Under the pieces are notes generated by a model, which was not told where the DNA came from, searched no databases, and was given only the letters and a program-made list of their open reading frames with translations. This document shows, one piece after another, positions 50,290 to 61,698 of a stretch of 64,000 nucleotides of DNA. The stretch is from Lingula anatina. Its lineage: Eukaryota; Brachiopoda; Lingulata; Lingulida; Lingulidae. Both the position numbers and the translations under genes were made by a program. The stretch is taken from positions 88,110 to 152,109 of the forward strand of contig NW_019775963.1 in NCBI RefSeq assembly GCF_001039355.2. The letters run 5' to 3'. Position 1 is the first letter of the stretch, and each line of letters starts with the position of its first letter.

Positions 50290-51256
50290 GTAAGTATAAA
50301 TCGATTCTAGACTGTGTGTAAAGTTGAAAGATGAGAACCAACGCATTTATGATTCTACAAAATGCGTGTTTTCTTACGATCGTTTTTAATCACGTAATGA
50401 ACATGGACGTCAGATTGGACATGCTACAACTTGTACAAGCTACTGTACTGTATCGCACGGCGACTGGCGAGCATGTACAAAATTCAAAGCACCGAAGTTT
50501 CATTTTACGCTTATATCGCAACGGTAGTGATTTAGTGGTTGTTTAAACTCCTGCTTCTCTCATGACAATTGTTTTGATGTACTTTTGTGATCACATTTAA
50601 TTAACTTTTTGTTTCAAGTTGAAGGAAAACTGTTGATATAGGTATATTAATTAGCATGAAGGCTGAGCGAAGCAGACGCTTGATTTTATTGCCAAGCCAC
50701 CACTCATTGGACTGGCCCTTTATCTAATATTATTAACTAATACCGCCTTATGTACAGCTGATGTATCAGATTCTTATTTTGTATATTTAACCGTAAACAA
50801 GAACATGTATATATAATTTAGTTTCAATGTAATAATGATTATCATTATTTAATATTATTATTATTTTTATTTAGTAGTCTTATGTAGTATGAAACATTTC
50901 ATTTGTTATTTTATTTATGACTGAATACAGTGACAATTGAAATTTGAAAAGGTTGGTTTGGGTTTACTTTGTAATAAAGCATTAATTTTTATGTTAGGAT
51001 TGTTCGGTCATTTATGCATTGCATCTTTTTTCTCTCTTTTAAGCAGTACCCTGATGGTGATTACCAGCACTTATAAAAAGGTAGTAATTTAATTATCATT
51101 TGTGATTATTTTTAAAACATCAGAAATGCTCTGAAACAATTTTTCAATTTTTTTTTCTCCAAAGCCTTTCAAAGTTTTTTTTACTGATATTGGTCTGTTC
51201 ATTTGACAAGTTTGCTGTCTTGCTCTTCAGTTCTTCAGAGCCTTAGAAAGGTTCTA

Positions 51257-53931
51257 ATGGACAACAGTATTGTGAAAGACCTGGAAAACTTGCAAGTGTT
51301 CTCCACATATGACATTTACAAGATGGATGAACTGGTCCAAGATCTGACCAATGCTTTAGAGGAGAGTTCCAAGCAGAATGAGAGGAGAGCCAAAAGTGAC
51401 GATGGTATGTCTATGGGCTATGTCAGGACAAGAGCTTGCAAGAAACGCAAGAATAAAAAACGAAGGACAAGCCAAAACTTTCATGTGGAGTTTGGAAACA
51501 TGACTGAGGCTTCTGAATCCAGTTTAGATGGTGCTTTGAAGGATTACATGGAGAACGCTGCTCAGCAAAGTGACTCAGATGATCTGGCCATAGCAAGGCG
51601 TTTCTCTTCATTGGCTTTACCCCAACATGCCATCTCATTAGCAGAATCAGACTCTGTAACAGAAACTGTATCACCACTGAGGGCTCAGAGTAGACGAAGA
51701 AGAAAATTCAAAATGGCAGTTGATCCAGACCCTGGTTCAGATATTGCTATGCAGGAATACAAACCACGAAAAAAGAGAATGAAAGGAAAAGGATCTCTGA
51801 AAGACAAGAGCATGGATAGTGATAAAGAGGGTGGGATGGCATCAAAGAAAAGAAGTTTTAAAGAGATGGCCAGTAAAGAGAATGTCTTAGATGGCGGAGA
51901 TAAAATGGAAACTGAGAAATGGCAGTAAGCGTTTGATTTTTTTGTTCAGTCATTAAACATGATGATCGCATCAATAACCCCCTGTGCTTCTAAATTGGTT
52001 CCAGTTAAACTCTTAATTATCTAAAATATTTTATCTCTTAAGAGAATACCTTGACCAAATTTCTATTGATATCTGATAAATAAAATCTACAATAATGCAA
52101 AAAAACTTGGTATTATGTGATATAAAATTTCTTATATGACGTATTTATTTTAGGGACAGCACCAGTAGTTCTCTGAGCAGCAGTGAACCAGAAACTTATG
52201 ATGAAGAAGGACAAGATGGTAAGGTGTTTGTTTTCTTAATTATTACATCAAAGAGTTTTTACAGACCCGAAATAGGTTAATTTTGGACTCCCTCACAGTT
52301 GCCCTAGTTTCCAAGAAGTTCTGTTTGTCTTTTTTCGATTTAGATTTATAAAATGGTTTAGCATGTCATTATGTTTTTTATAAATAAAAATAGACAGCTG
52401 CTCCACCATTGTCTTCACCATAGTGAGGCATTTGTATTTTATATATTTTTTCTAGGTGATGATGAACAAAGTGATTTCTTCCATGAGACTGGCCCTGTGT
52501 GTGGGATCCCTGGTATTATTCCATGGTGGGAAAAACAGAAGATAGAAGAGGATTCACAAGACAAAAAATTCAAGGAAATCCTCAATGGGAGTTTGGACCA
52601 TATGTCTGTGGAATCCAGGAGAGGTTTCCAGGCTCGCTTAAAGAAGGTGGCTGGTTTGGTAAGTTTTAATTACTTTGATGAGAATATTTGTTTTGAAAGA
52701 TTTGAATAAAGGTAGATTTTTCAAATTGTGCACTGCTTGATAACAATTCTTGTTGTCAGTTTGACATGTAATGCTTATTTGATATTAAAAAGTATAAATT
52801 GTCTAATATCATGAACTTATCAACTGACAGATTACTGGCGCTTATATTTTGACTTGTGTTTGATTGTGATTATTTTACAAACATTATAGTGAAAACTGGT
52901 CAGAGACCTCACTTCTTTATTCCAGCATGGCAGAGAAATAAGACTAGGAAGAAGGAGATTAAAAGACAGGGTAAGTAAATGATCCACAATCAATATTTTT
53001 TGTCAGTAATTCAAGAAGGAAGTTATATTGTGCATCCTTATATCTTTCTCCTTAATCTATATGAACATAAGGATTCAATTATGCTTAGAAGTAGCCAGGG
53101 AAATAGTTTTGTTGTGTTCCTTGATCATGTAACAAACCAATGAATTAAACATTTGATAAACATTCAGAGGCCAGGATACACTGCATACAAGTTCTTCCAA
53201 GACAGACACCAGAAGAAATCTGATCCATCCGGGCTCTGGCAGTTAGCATCTCCAAACCAGTCTGGGGACGTTAAAAGGAGGAGGAAAACTCCCCCAACAA
53301 GTCCTGTTGATGAAGGTTTGTCATAAAGTCAGAAAAGTCCAAAGGACCTGGTTGGGGATGTACAGGGGACAGTGATCACCTTGTTTGTATTAATAGGATG
53401 ATTTGAATAATTTGTATTCTAATTAAATTGGATTTTTTATTTGTGGGTTAATCATAACTGTTAACAGACGCAGAATCACTGACAAGCAGATGTCCTGGTT
53501 TTATTGAGTTGTTGATATTTTATGCTTTTGGTCATTTGCACATAGGGTAATATTTGCTGTGACTCATCACTTTGGCATGATGATCTAAACAGTCTGTCAG
53601 AATTGTTCCCAGGCCTTTAAAACTAAATTAAATAGATATTTTATATAATATATTTTATATATTAAATGTTCCTATTGGCTTCACATCTCGAGATAATCAA
53701 ATGAAAAATCTTATACTTTTCATTTTAGATTTAGTTGGAGGTGATGCCAGTCCAATCCCAGAGGACAACATAGGCAACAAGATGTTACAGACCATGGGGT
53801 GGGTCCCAGGGACAGGATTGGGTCCCACAGGAAGTGGAATGCAGACACCCATTACAGCACATCTACGTCAGCGGAGGCAGGGCCTTGGTGCTAATGTTGA
53901 TGATGAAAGAGAAACAAAAAGTGATGAATGA
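51257..53931 (+). CDS. GPATCH2: G-patch domain-containing protein 2
   Basis: Coding exons 51257-51924, 52154-52218, 52456-52658, 52926-52970, 53168-53315, 53729-53931 give 443 residues (human about 528). The N-terminal MDELVQDLTNALEESS matches the family start region. Basic KKRKNKKRR and RRRRKFKMAVD blocks look like nuclear signals. Then come DDEQSDFF and GIPGIIPWWEK, RRGFQARL, and a C-terminal G-patch from about residue 390 (NIGNKMLQTMGWVPGTGLG). G-patch proteins activate DEAH helicases; human GPATCH2 is reported to act with DHX15 in the nucleus. The first Met is set by a 5' exon that places an in-frame TAA at the splice junction upstream. Confidence 0.95.
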
Positions 53932-55488
53932 TTTTGCCAGTTTTATCTGATGTGCTCACTGTAGCTACCTTACTGAAAATCATTGTCATGCTGTCCTCAT
54001 ATATATATACATATATATGATTTGAAAAAATCTATCAGAATTGGTCTTCCTTAGTGAAATGGGTTATTTCATTGTAACAAGCTGTACTTTCTTCCACTGA
54101 TTTTTATTTATTATCAAAAGTTTATGGACTTATCTTATTATGGTAGATACAATTTATCATATACAGGTGATGTCCCTTTGTTCTTTAGAACTGAATATAA
54201 GGATCTGTAGACACCAAGCATGGATGCAATGGTTGAGTAAATGTTGAATCAACATCTAATTTGTGTTTGGTTTTCAAAACTGGAATCAACTTTGAAATTT
54301 CTTGCCCTGAAATATATAGTCCCTCTTTGAAAGCAAATGAATCAATGGCACAGTTATGTTTTTTACTCCTTGAATTCAGAACCTTCATTCATTCAATGAA
54401 GAGAATTTAGAAGGTCCAAAGCTCAATGCTAAATGAATGTAATTTTAACACAACCTGTATTCAGCATAAAATCATGTACCATAAATTTTTCAATGTTGAC
54501 TTGTCATTGTTGAATCTCTGTTAATAAACATATGCCAACGTTATTTCAAAAAAGATGCAAGGTTTTAATGAAAGTTGTGAGTCTGTTGGGATTCTAATTT
54601 GTTTGCATGTTTATTGGCTGTAAAGGTGAACTTGCAATTTGAAATCTTTAACAAAATCACTTTTATTGGATTTGTCTAGTACTATTCATATAGTTACTAT
54701 TTGAAAAACTGTTTCATCTTTTAAACATGTACATTAAGGCAGATTTAACATTCAGATGTTCACTTTTATTGATTAAAATTAGTTTAGTTAAATGTGTCTA
54801 TTTTATAGATACCTCTTTGATCTTTTTAACTAAATTGTCTTGCAGGCTGTGAGAATTTGGTTCAAGGAGTAACTTTTAATGTGTATGACAGTCTTGATTT
54901 ATGTAAATGATCAGAGGAATAAGAAAAGTTGCATTTAAATAAATTTAAAAAATGTTACATTAATTTCAATATTTAAACTAATTAATCTTTACCAATTGTG
55001 CAAGATTTGTTTGGTCTGCAAATAAAAAACACAGTTGGTGACAAATGATTTGAATAAAATGAAAGGTCTGGTGTTGCTTGTAGTCGTAGCCAGTCTTTGG
55101 CTTAACTCTTCTACTTTACTTATGACTGAATATAGTCATTAAAATTGTAACAAAGATAATGATTAAAACAATGTAAATAAAATTACATATACTGGAGGTA
55201 TGGGAAAGTTTTGTTTTTGACTGGTGTCTTAATAAATGTGAAATTTAAATTTATAATACATATTCTACAAGATCGTGAAAGAATCATGCAAAAGTGTGGC
55301 AACTGGGATGTAACTTTGCAGCTAAAGATACCATGCATTATGTATGGAAGTTGCATTTTCTTTAAAGACCAGTAGTTGATGTAAATTTTTTGTATTATAA
55401 CAGAACAATCTTTCACAAAAATGAAAAAAAAAGTATCCATCACATCAATGCACTTCTGCAAATATCATTTAATTAACTTGGATATGGA
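53932..55488 (+). other. 3' UTR of GPATCH2 and intergenic DNA
   Basis: Candidate polyadenylation signals are AATAAA at 54523-54528 and further AATAAA near 55056 and 55174. AT-rich; no coding exon seen. Confidence 0.5.
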
Positions 55489-55730
55489 AACTTATGACAA
55501 AAAATGACACAGATTGGGTTAGACTTATGATAGATACACAAAATATTAATATAAATCGACTTATTGATCGGGGAGACTTATACTTGGTTAGGTGCGCGGA
55601 AAACATGACCAATTATTTTTGGAAAGAAATCGTTCTTTATCTCGCGGAGTTTAAAAGAGATATCTCAAGTTCAGATAATTTGGAAGATATTTTGAAAAAG
55701 CCTATATGGAATAGTTCAGAGGTGAGGGAA
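55489..55730 (+). mobile_element. LINE ORF2 fragment (L1/Tx1 type)
   Basis: An open stretch encoding WKEIVLYLAEFKRDISSS and LKKPIWNSSEV resembles the 'FW.DV...W......P.W.N..I' segment that follows the reverse transcriptase in L1/Tx1-type LINEs. This is the part that precedes the region preserved at 941-1192 in the LINE at 100-1840. It stops at a single n at 55731. Confidence 0.6.
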
Positions 55731-55811
55731 NCCTACCTTACAATGAACTTAAATTTGATTGCTACCATTTTTAGTTATATATATTTTTTGCATATTTTGA
55801 AAATTCTTGTT

Positions 55812-55950
55812 GATTGCATTTTTACAGCTTGTCAAGCACAAGACTGGTGGCTGCACCCCTTATTTTGTGTATGTGGGGGTCTATACGAATGCGCTTGCTC
55901 CAGCTGGTGGTACAATATTCGGAGGCGGTATCGCCTCTCTGATCCTCTAG
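55812..55950. repeat. SINE-like dispersed repeat, copy 2
   Basis: Starts GATTGCATTTTTACAGCTTG and ends GCCTCTCTGATCCTCTAG, matching 12265-12408 along most of its length (CTTGTCAAGCACAAGACTGG, then CGAATGCGCTT and CCAGCTGGT). Confidence 0.75.
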
Positions 55951-56199
55951 TTTTTTTTTTTTGCTTTGTTTCGACTTTGTTTAAAGTAAATACATCATAC
56001 TGGGCAATATCTGTTTTCTTATGTGCTCTTTTACAGACTGGAAAGACACCCATTCCTAATTTTGAAAAAAACTTTCTAATCATTTTTTATTATTTACTGA
56101 TATTTATTCCAAACTGATACTATGTACAGTGACAAGAAACCCCTAGAACACATTTTGGGTGAGTCTGTGGGGTAGTCCACTCTTTAAAAAAAAAGCTAC

Positions 56200-56421
56200 A
56201 TTTGCAATAAATCTACATTTTCGCAGTTGAGGTGTATCAAATCTCCTCATGTTACATACCCATACACACCAAGAGCGATTATGATGGGTAATTATGAAGA
56301 TTATGATCGTTTAGGACATAGTTATGCGGAGTTGATACGAAGTGCTGCCACCTGGCATTTCGTGCATCGGAAGTGGTTTGCAAATGGCGGTTGTGTTGAA
56401 AGTCTAAACATTGCTGCCAAG
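56200..56421 (+). promoter_or_regulatory. Consortin promoter / probable 5' UTR exon
   Basis: CCAAG|GTAAAC at 56421 is a plausible donor that would join the acceptor TTCTTTCTTAG at 57376, just before the coding start. CAAATGGCGG (56381-56390) is a YY1-like motif. An open frame from about 56278 would be an upstream ORF if transcribed. The transcription start is not defined. Confidence 0.5.
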
Positions 56422-56917
56422 GTAAACAATCAGTGATTTTTGCATATTTTACATAATAGATGCTGTTTGCATTATGGGCATTATGCGAAGTTATGCTGGG
56501 TTGTTGGCAGGAAAGCGATATGGTTCAACTTGTGGAATGATTAGTAGCATTATAGCACAACTTAGTTTGTCTATTTACTGGTATATACATGTAGTAACTT
56601 TTTATGCATTCTGTTGTGTTGAGTATATCAGAAAAAAATCAAACTGATCAGGAAAATATATATTATACATATTACACCCAAAGTGTCCTCACTTTTCAGC
56701 CAAAAACCTGTGTCCAGCTAATCAAATTAACTATACTTAGCATCGTTCAATTTTCACGTTTTTTTTTTCATTAGATTGCACGTTTTCTAAACTTTTAAAT
56801 GGTATAAATTGCACAGCGCTAAAAGAGAGATTTGAAAGGGATGTCATAAATATTATGCGACCTGTGAGCAGGCCAGTCACAGCTTTGCCAGCACTGCAGC
56901 TGGACAGTGGCCACTGG

Positions 56918-57080
56918 GGGGGGGGGGCGTCTCGATAGTCCGAAGGTTCATTGGTCCGAAAAGTGGTAACATTTTTATCGATTTTTTAATCAAGGGTTCA
57001 TTGGTCCGAAGGTTCTATAGTGAACATTCGGACCAATGAACCTTCGGACTATTGAACCTTCGGACTATCGCTACGGCCCC
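56918..57080. mobile_element. Foldback element with 9-bp target duplication
   Basis: A 163-bp insert flanked by GGCCACTGG at 56909-56917 and 57081-57089. The termini are inverted repeats (CGATAGTCCGAAGGTTCA and its complement). Internally the words GGTTCATTGGTCCGAA and GAACCTTCGGACTAT are repeated in both orientations. The 9-bp duplication suggests a Mutator-like mobiliser (inference). Confidence 0.88.
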
Positions 57081-57427
57081 GGCCACTGGCACATTGTGAT
57101 ATACGTGTACCTAGTTGTGTTGATTTCACATGTTCATTTATTTATAATTGTGAATATCTAGAGCCACAGTCCTCTGTCTAGGTCGGTACTGCAATATGTA
57201 GTACTAGAACTTAAATTTATATTTAAAATTTTCAGTCTCTAACAACAGTGCTTTTACAGGTAATTAAAATATGCTGTGCTAGTATTTTCTGTCATTGAGT
57301 TTTGCATGCTAGAAAAAATTTACTGGGACTAGGGCAGTGCATAATACTCTACATGTATAAACCTCTTCTTTCTTAGTGGTTGAGGTAAAGTGTCCGTGTT
57401 GATATCAAGAGTGGTGGCAGTGCTGTG

Positions 57428-60400
57428 ATGGCAGAGTCTGGGGATAAAGAAAACCAGTCCCTGCAGGAGATGCAAGTGGAACAAGATGATGCCAGCATGA
57501 GTCAGAAAGCAGTGCAGCCTGAGAAAATGCTGAAAGGGAGCCCTGAAAAATTGAAAACTTCACCTCAGAAGAAAAAGAAGAAGAAAAACACCCCAAAGAA
57601 ACAGATTTCTGACAGCACTGAGAAAGGTAAGTTTAGCAGCATTAAACATCTGATGTTTTATTATGGAAATTTTTTTGATAAAGATAAACAAAAACTGAAA
57701 ATAATAACAGTGTCTTCCATTAGCATCTGACTATGTTTTCTGATTTAGAAACTCCTACAGAAGGTGGAGCTGCAGCAGCAAATACAGAAGGTGAAGGAGC
57801 CAGAGAAGTAGAAGGCCATGAAGCATCTACAGAATTGTCAAAGGCAGCAGAATCTGTTGAAGAGATCGGAGATGCAGGTATAAATTGGAGTTGATTAGAA
57901 GTATTATAAAGTATTTCATCATCATTGTAATGAAATAAAGATTGCAATTATCATTTCACTCATTTTCAATTGATTTTCTTTGAATTAAATTCAAAATGTC
58001 AGATATATTTGTAGTTGTGATAAAACCATGCAACTCTGAACAGGAAACAAAAACAATCAAGGCCTTTTTACTAATGCTCTATAGTTGGTATACTCTTCAA
58101 AATCTGACTAGTACCAGTTTCTAGTCATTGAATATACTGTTAAGGATGCAAATTGATTTCCAGAAGTCTTAAACTTGGGTAACCTGGCAGATCTTGATGG
58201 TCCAGGAAGAAACCGTTTATTTGAGAGGGGCAGGCAGTATGAAGACAATGGTAAAGCACAGCTGGCTTTGAAGTGTTACCTAGGCTGTTTGACTGGCCTG
58301 GAGGAGGGGAGCGGGTTCACATACTTACCACAGTGTCTCCATAGTGTAAGTCAGTAATGGTATATAATTTCATGGTAAAACAGAGCTTTAAACTGGTCAT
58401 GGGGCCGCCAGAGTGACAGGTCTTGGTAGAGCACTGATTTCTTATCAGAATAGTTAAACATGTACTAACATCGCCAGCATTGCTTGAAGATATTGTTGAT
58501 TTACATACCATTTATACTAGTATTTACTATGAAAATTTGTTAGTTGAACTTTCTATTCAAGGACCTCACTTATGCATTATTTTTTCCTCATTTTAGGTGG
58601 CTGATGTTTATTTTAAAAAAGAAGAATGTATCCTTATTAATGTAAATAGCAGAAAGCCATTTGTAGTATGAAGACCTTTAACAGTTTGAAAATTCCCATA
58701 TGGATGTTTGTTGTAAATAAAAAAAAATTCTGTTTACTGTTATCCTTCCTCAACTCTAAGCAGATGAAAAAGCTATTCAGTTTATACAAGCTGAGAAAAT
58801 GTATTATGAGAGTGCCTTAATTGACACCATGGGGCTGGAGAAGAGGGTTGGTAAGTGTACATAGCAAAATCACATTGCTCTGTTGTTTTTGTAGTCACCA
58901 AGATTTTTTGTAAGTACTAAGAAAAAATATCAGTCTTAGAAATGCTTTAAGTTTCATTTGCAACACATTAGAATGCTGTTAAAAAGTTAGTTATTAGGTC
59001 AATGGTTTTTAAAAAAATTGATTATTTTGAAACTGCAAGTTTGTGTTGTTATGGATACTTCCAGATAGTTCATTTGTTTATTGGTAAGAGGCTTCTTTAA
59101 TCCAGGGGTTTATTGGTACAAACATAAGTTAAGATGTTGGTTCAGTGGCAGTTGGCATTCAAATACTAAGGACAGCAGGTACCAATGCACCTTTATACAA
59201 AGGTACATTCAGCTTGTGGTGACAAGCCCATTGTGTTTGGCGCAGTAGGGCATGTGTTGTGTAATGGCATATTGAAATGTCTCTCTTAAAGATGCATATG
59301 AAGTCAATTTTTTGCCACAAAAACCAACAAGCACATAGGTTCAAATAGTATAAATAAGGGAATTACCAAAAGTCATCGATCAATATTACCCAAAAATGAT
59401 ATTTGAACGGATTTTCTTGCTAGCTTTCTATGCTGTGTATACATGGGGCAGAAAAGAAGGTCACATAAGTTGGTAAAATTTCTAACCAAAAATTTAAAGA
59501 AAGGAGCAGTCTAAAGCTCTTTTATGGCTGATCAAATGATTTATTCAGGTTATCCCTTGGCATGTCGACGATGATATTGCCTATATTTGATTTGTATAAG
59601 AAACTATTAGAAGTGGTTTATACATGTATGTGTTACTGGGAATCCACACTCTGCCGATGCTCGGTTTATATGTACCTTTAACATACTTTATCTACTGTCT
59701 TTCTGTGTTTAGAGGACAGAAAGAAGGAGAAAGAGTCGGGAGATACCTCACCGCCTGTTACTGGAGAAGAAAGCCTTGATGCTTTGAGAGCCACAGAATA
59801 TGAAGAGTTGTCAAAACTGTGTCTGGAGAGAGATCAGTACGTATGGGCTGGTTACCGTGTTTCTTACTTAACAAGGGAATTTTTAATAAGAGATAATGAT
59901 TTACAATTTCTGTTTTGAATTAAATATGATGTTGAAAAAAGATTTTAAAGATGTCAAGCAAACTGTTGTTTGAATCCTTTTTTGAGCAGTCTTGTCATTT
60001 TGCAGGCCAAGGCTAGCTTTGGATTACATTGCCAAGGTAAAACATATAAGATTACTCTAGAAATGCCCACAATATCATGTTCTGTTTCAAGAAAGATTAA
60101 GAAAATTAGACTCATTAATGAATATGTAATATGTGTAAAATCAAATCCTGGTGAATGTCAAATGAAGAGAGTTTATATACTGAAGATTAAAATAGAAAGC
60201 TAAGAATTTCAATTCTTAATGTAGATAGTTCCCAAAGGAAAAAAATACAAATACTTAGTATGGTGTTTAGAACTCTTTAACAAGTTTCATTATCTGCTTC
60301 ATGGCATTATAAATAATTTGATAAGTTACGTTTGTTGTTCACCGTTTCCCGTAGGCAACCAAGCTGAGGCAGCAGGTATTTGGAGAGCAGCATCCTATCA

Positions 60401-61698
60401 CTGTGAAAAGTTTAGATTTCTTCACTGTTGTCTATGCAGAGGTTGGAAAACAGCAGTATAAAGGTAAGTTTTTTGGGGGTGGATAACAGTAATTCACTGA
60501 ACTGATTATTTGAATTAAATTTACCAAGCATGTTTACAGAAACATGATTTAGTCCAAAAAGTCTGATTATTTGTATCTGAAAGTTTGATAACAAGTGACA
60601 AATATTCAAATATCAGGGGCGGATTTAGGCCATCTTCTGGGTCTTCCAGAAGACAGTTAGATTTTCAAGTTTACATTGACAGGTATTGATTTTTTCTGTC
60701 GGAAGACAGTCAAAAATGGAGGAAAAGTAACTTTGGAAGACCATCAGAAAATATCTCTGAATACGCCCCTGAATATAGATATCCAAACTACATAATTGTT
60801 ACATCAAGCCTCCTATCCTAATGAACTCATTTATGTTTCACCCAGAATCTCTGCAGAAGCACACTGACAGGGCAGTGTCACCAGGTGAGGGCGGAGATGC
60901 ACATTCCACTCCTATTTCAGAGCCAGCTTCAATATTGAGACGAAGGAAATTCACTACTGGTACGTTTTTACAATTGTTTTTACCACGTGACCAATATTTT
61001 CTTACATTGACTTAATTTCTTTATAATCTGGTGTTTTATAAACTGATTTGATAGATTTTATAAAAGTATATCACTGCCAAACAGTGTCTCTGTTCTTCTG
61101 TTTTACAAGAGACTAAGATGCAAGGGTAAATATTTGGTATGAACAAAATAACAACTACTGTGTCTTAACAGATTCCGATCTGGCAGAAAAACTCAAAAAA
61201 GAAGTTAGTTTTGAGGAAATGAGAAGAAGAGACAAGGAAGATGGTAATTTGATTATTTTATTTATTTATTTAGTTAGTTAGTTATTAACTTTCACAATTT
61301 TATGCATTTACATTTACTGTTTGATATATACAAAATTAAGATGATTAAACTCAAGATTAATTGATTGTTGCTAGAATTTCCCCATGGTACCAGTTGCCCC
61401 AGAATTGTCCCAGAATTTATCCATGCAAAAATATTGACAACTGTAATTGTCAGTTTTACTTTCTGTTTCAGAGGAGTGGATCTCTATGACTCTGTTATGG
61501 ATATTCTTAGGAGTATTAAGTATTATGCTTGTGGTACTTCTCACCACACTTTACTGCAGTCTCACAGAGAGATCTTCCACATGTTCGGCTATCAAAGGCA
61601 ATATTTACTATGCCTACATGAAGATAAAATACACATATCATTACTATACAAGCACTAAGGATTTCCACATGGAGCCACCAGACAGATATCAAAGCTGA
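57428..61698 (+). CDS. CNST: Consortin (connexin-sorting type trans-Golgi membrane protein)
   Basis: Exons 57428-57626, 57749-57877, 58164-58345, 58597-58627, 58764-58850, 59713-59836, 60006-60036, 60355-60463, 60846-60959, 61172-61243, 61472-61698 give 434 residues (human about 725), all in frame. The N-terminal half is acidic/lysine-rich and low complexity. A TPR-like helical core follows (NRLFERGRQYEDNGKAQLAL; EKAIQFIQAEKMYYESAL; ERDQPRLALDYIAKATKLRQ). Then comes a Ser-rich linker with RRRKF, and a single transmembrane helix near residues 365-388 followed by a lumenal tail of about 46 residues with two Cys. Human consortin binds connexins at the trans-Golgi network. Invertebrates use innexins, so the cargo here may differ. 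Exon 6 ends at a GTACGT donor chosen because it alone keeps ERDQ-PRLALDY in frame. Confidence 0.93.
60614..60771. mobile_element. MITE with CAGGGGCG termini
   Basis: 158 bp starting CAGGGGCGGATTTAG and ending in its imperfect complement (CTGAATACGCCCCTG), abutted by AATAT on both sides. CAGGGGCG-type ends are common among hAT-like MITEs, but the duplication here looks 5 bp rather than 8, so the family is open. It lies in a consortin intron. Confidence 0.8.

Noticed and set aside
55494-56117. 207-codon plus-strand open frame
   Set aside because: It runs through an n, a LINE fragment and a SINE-like repeat; no single protein is encoded.
56278-56436. Alternative protein-coding start for consortin
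   Set aside because: It would join exon 57377 across several possible frames, but consortin's start at 57428 fits. The upstream frame is kept only as a possible 5' UTR ORF.
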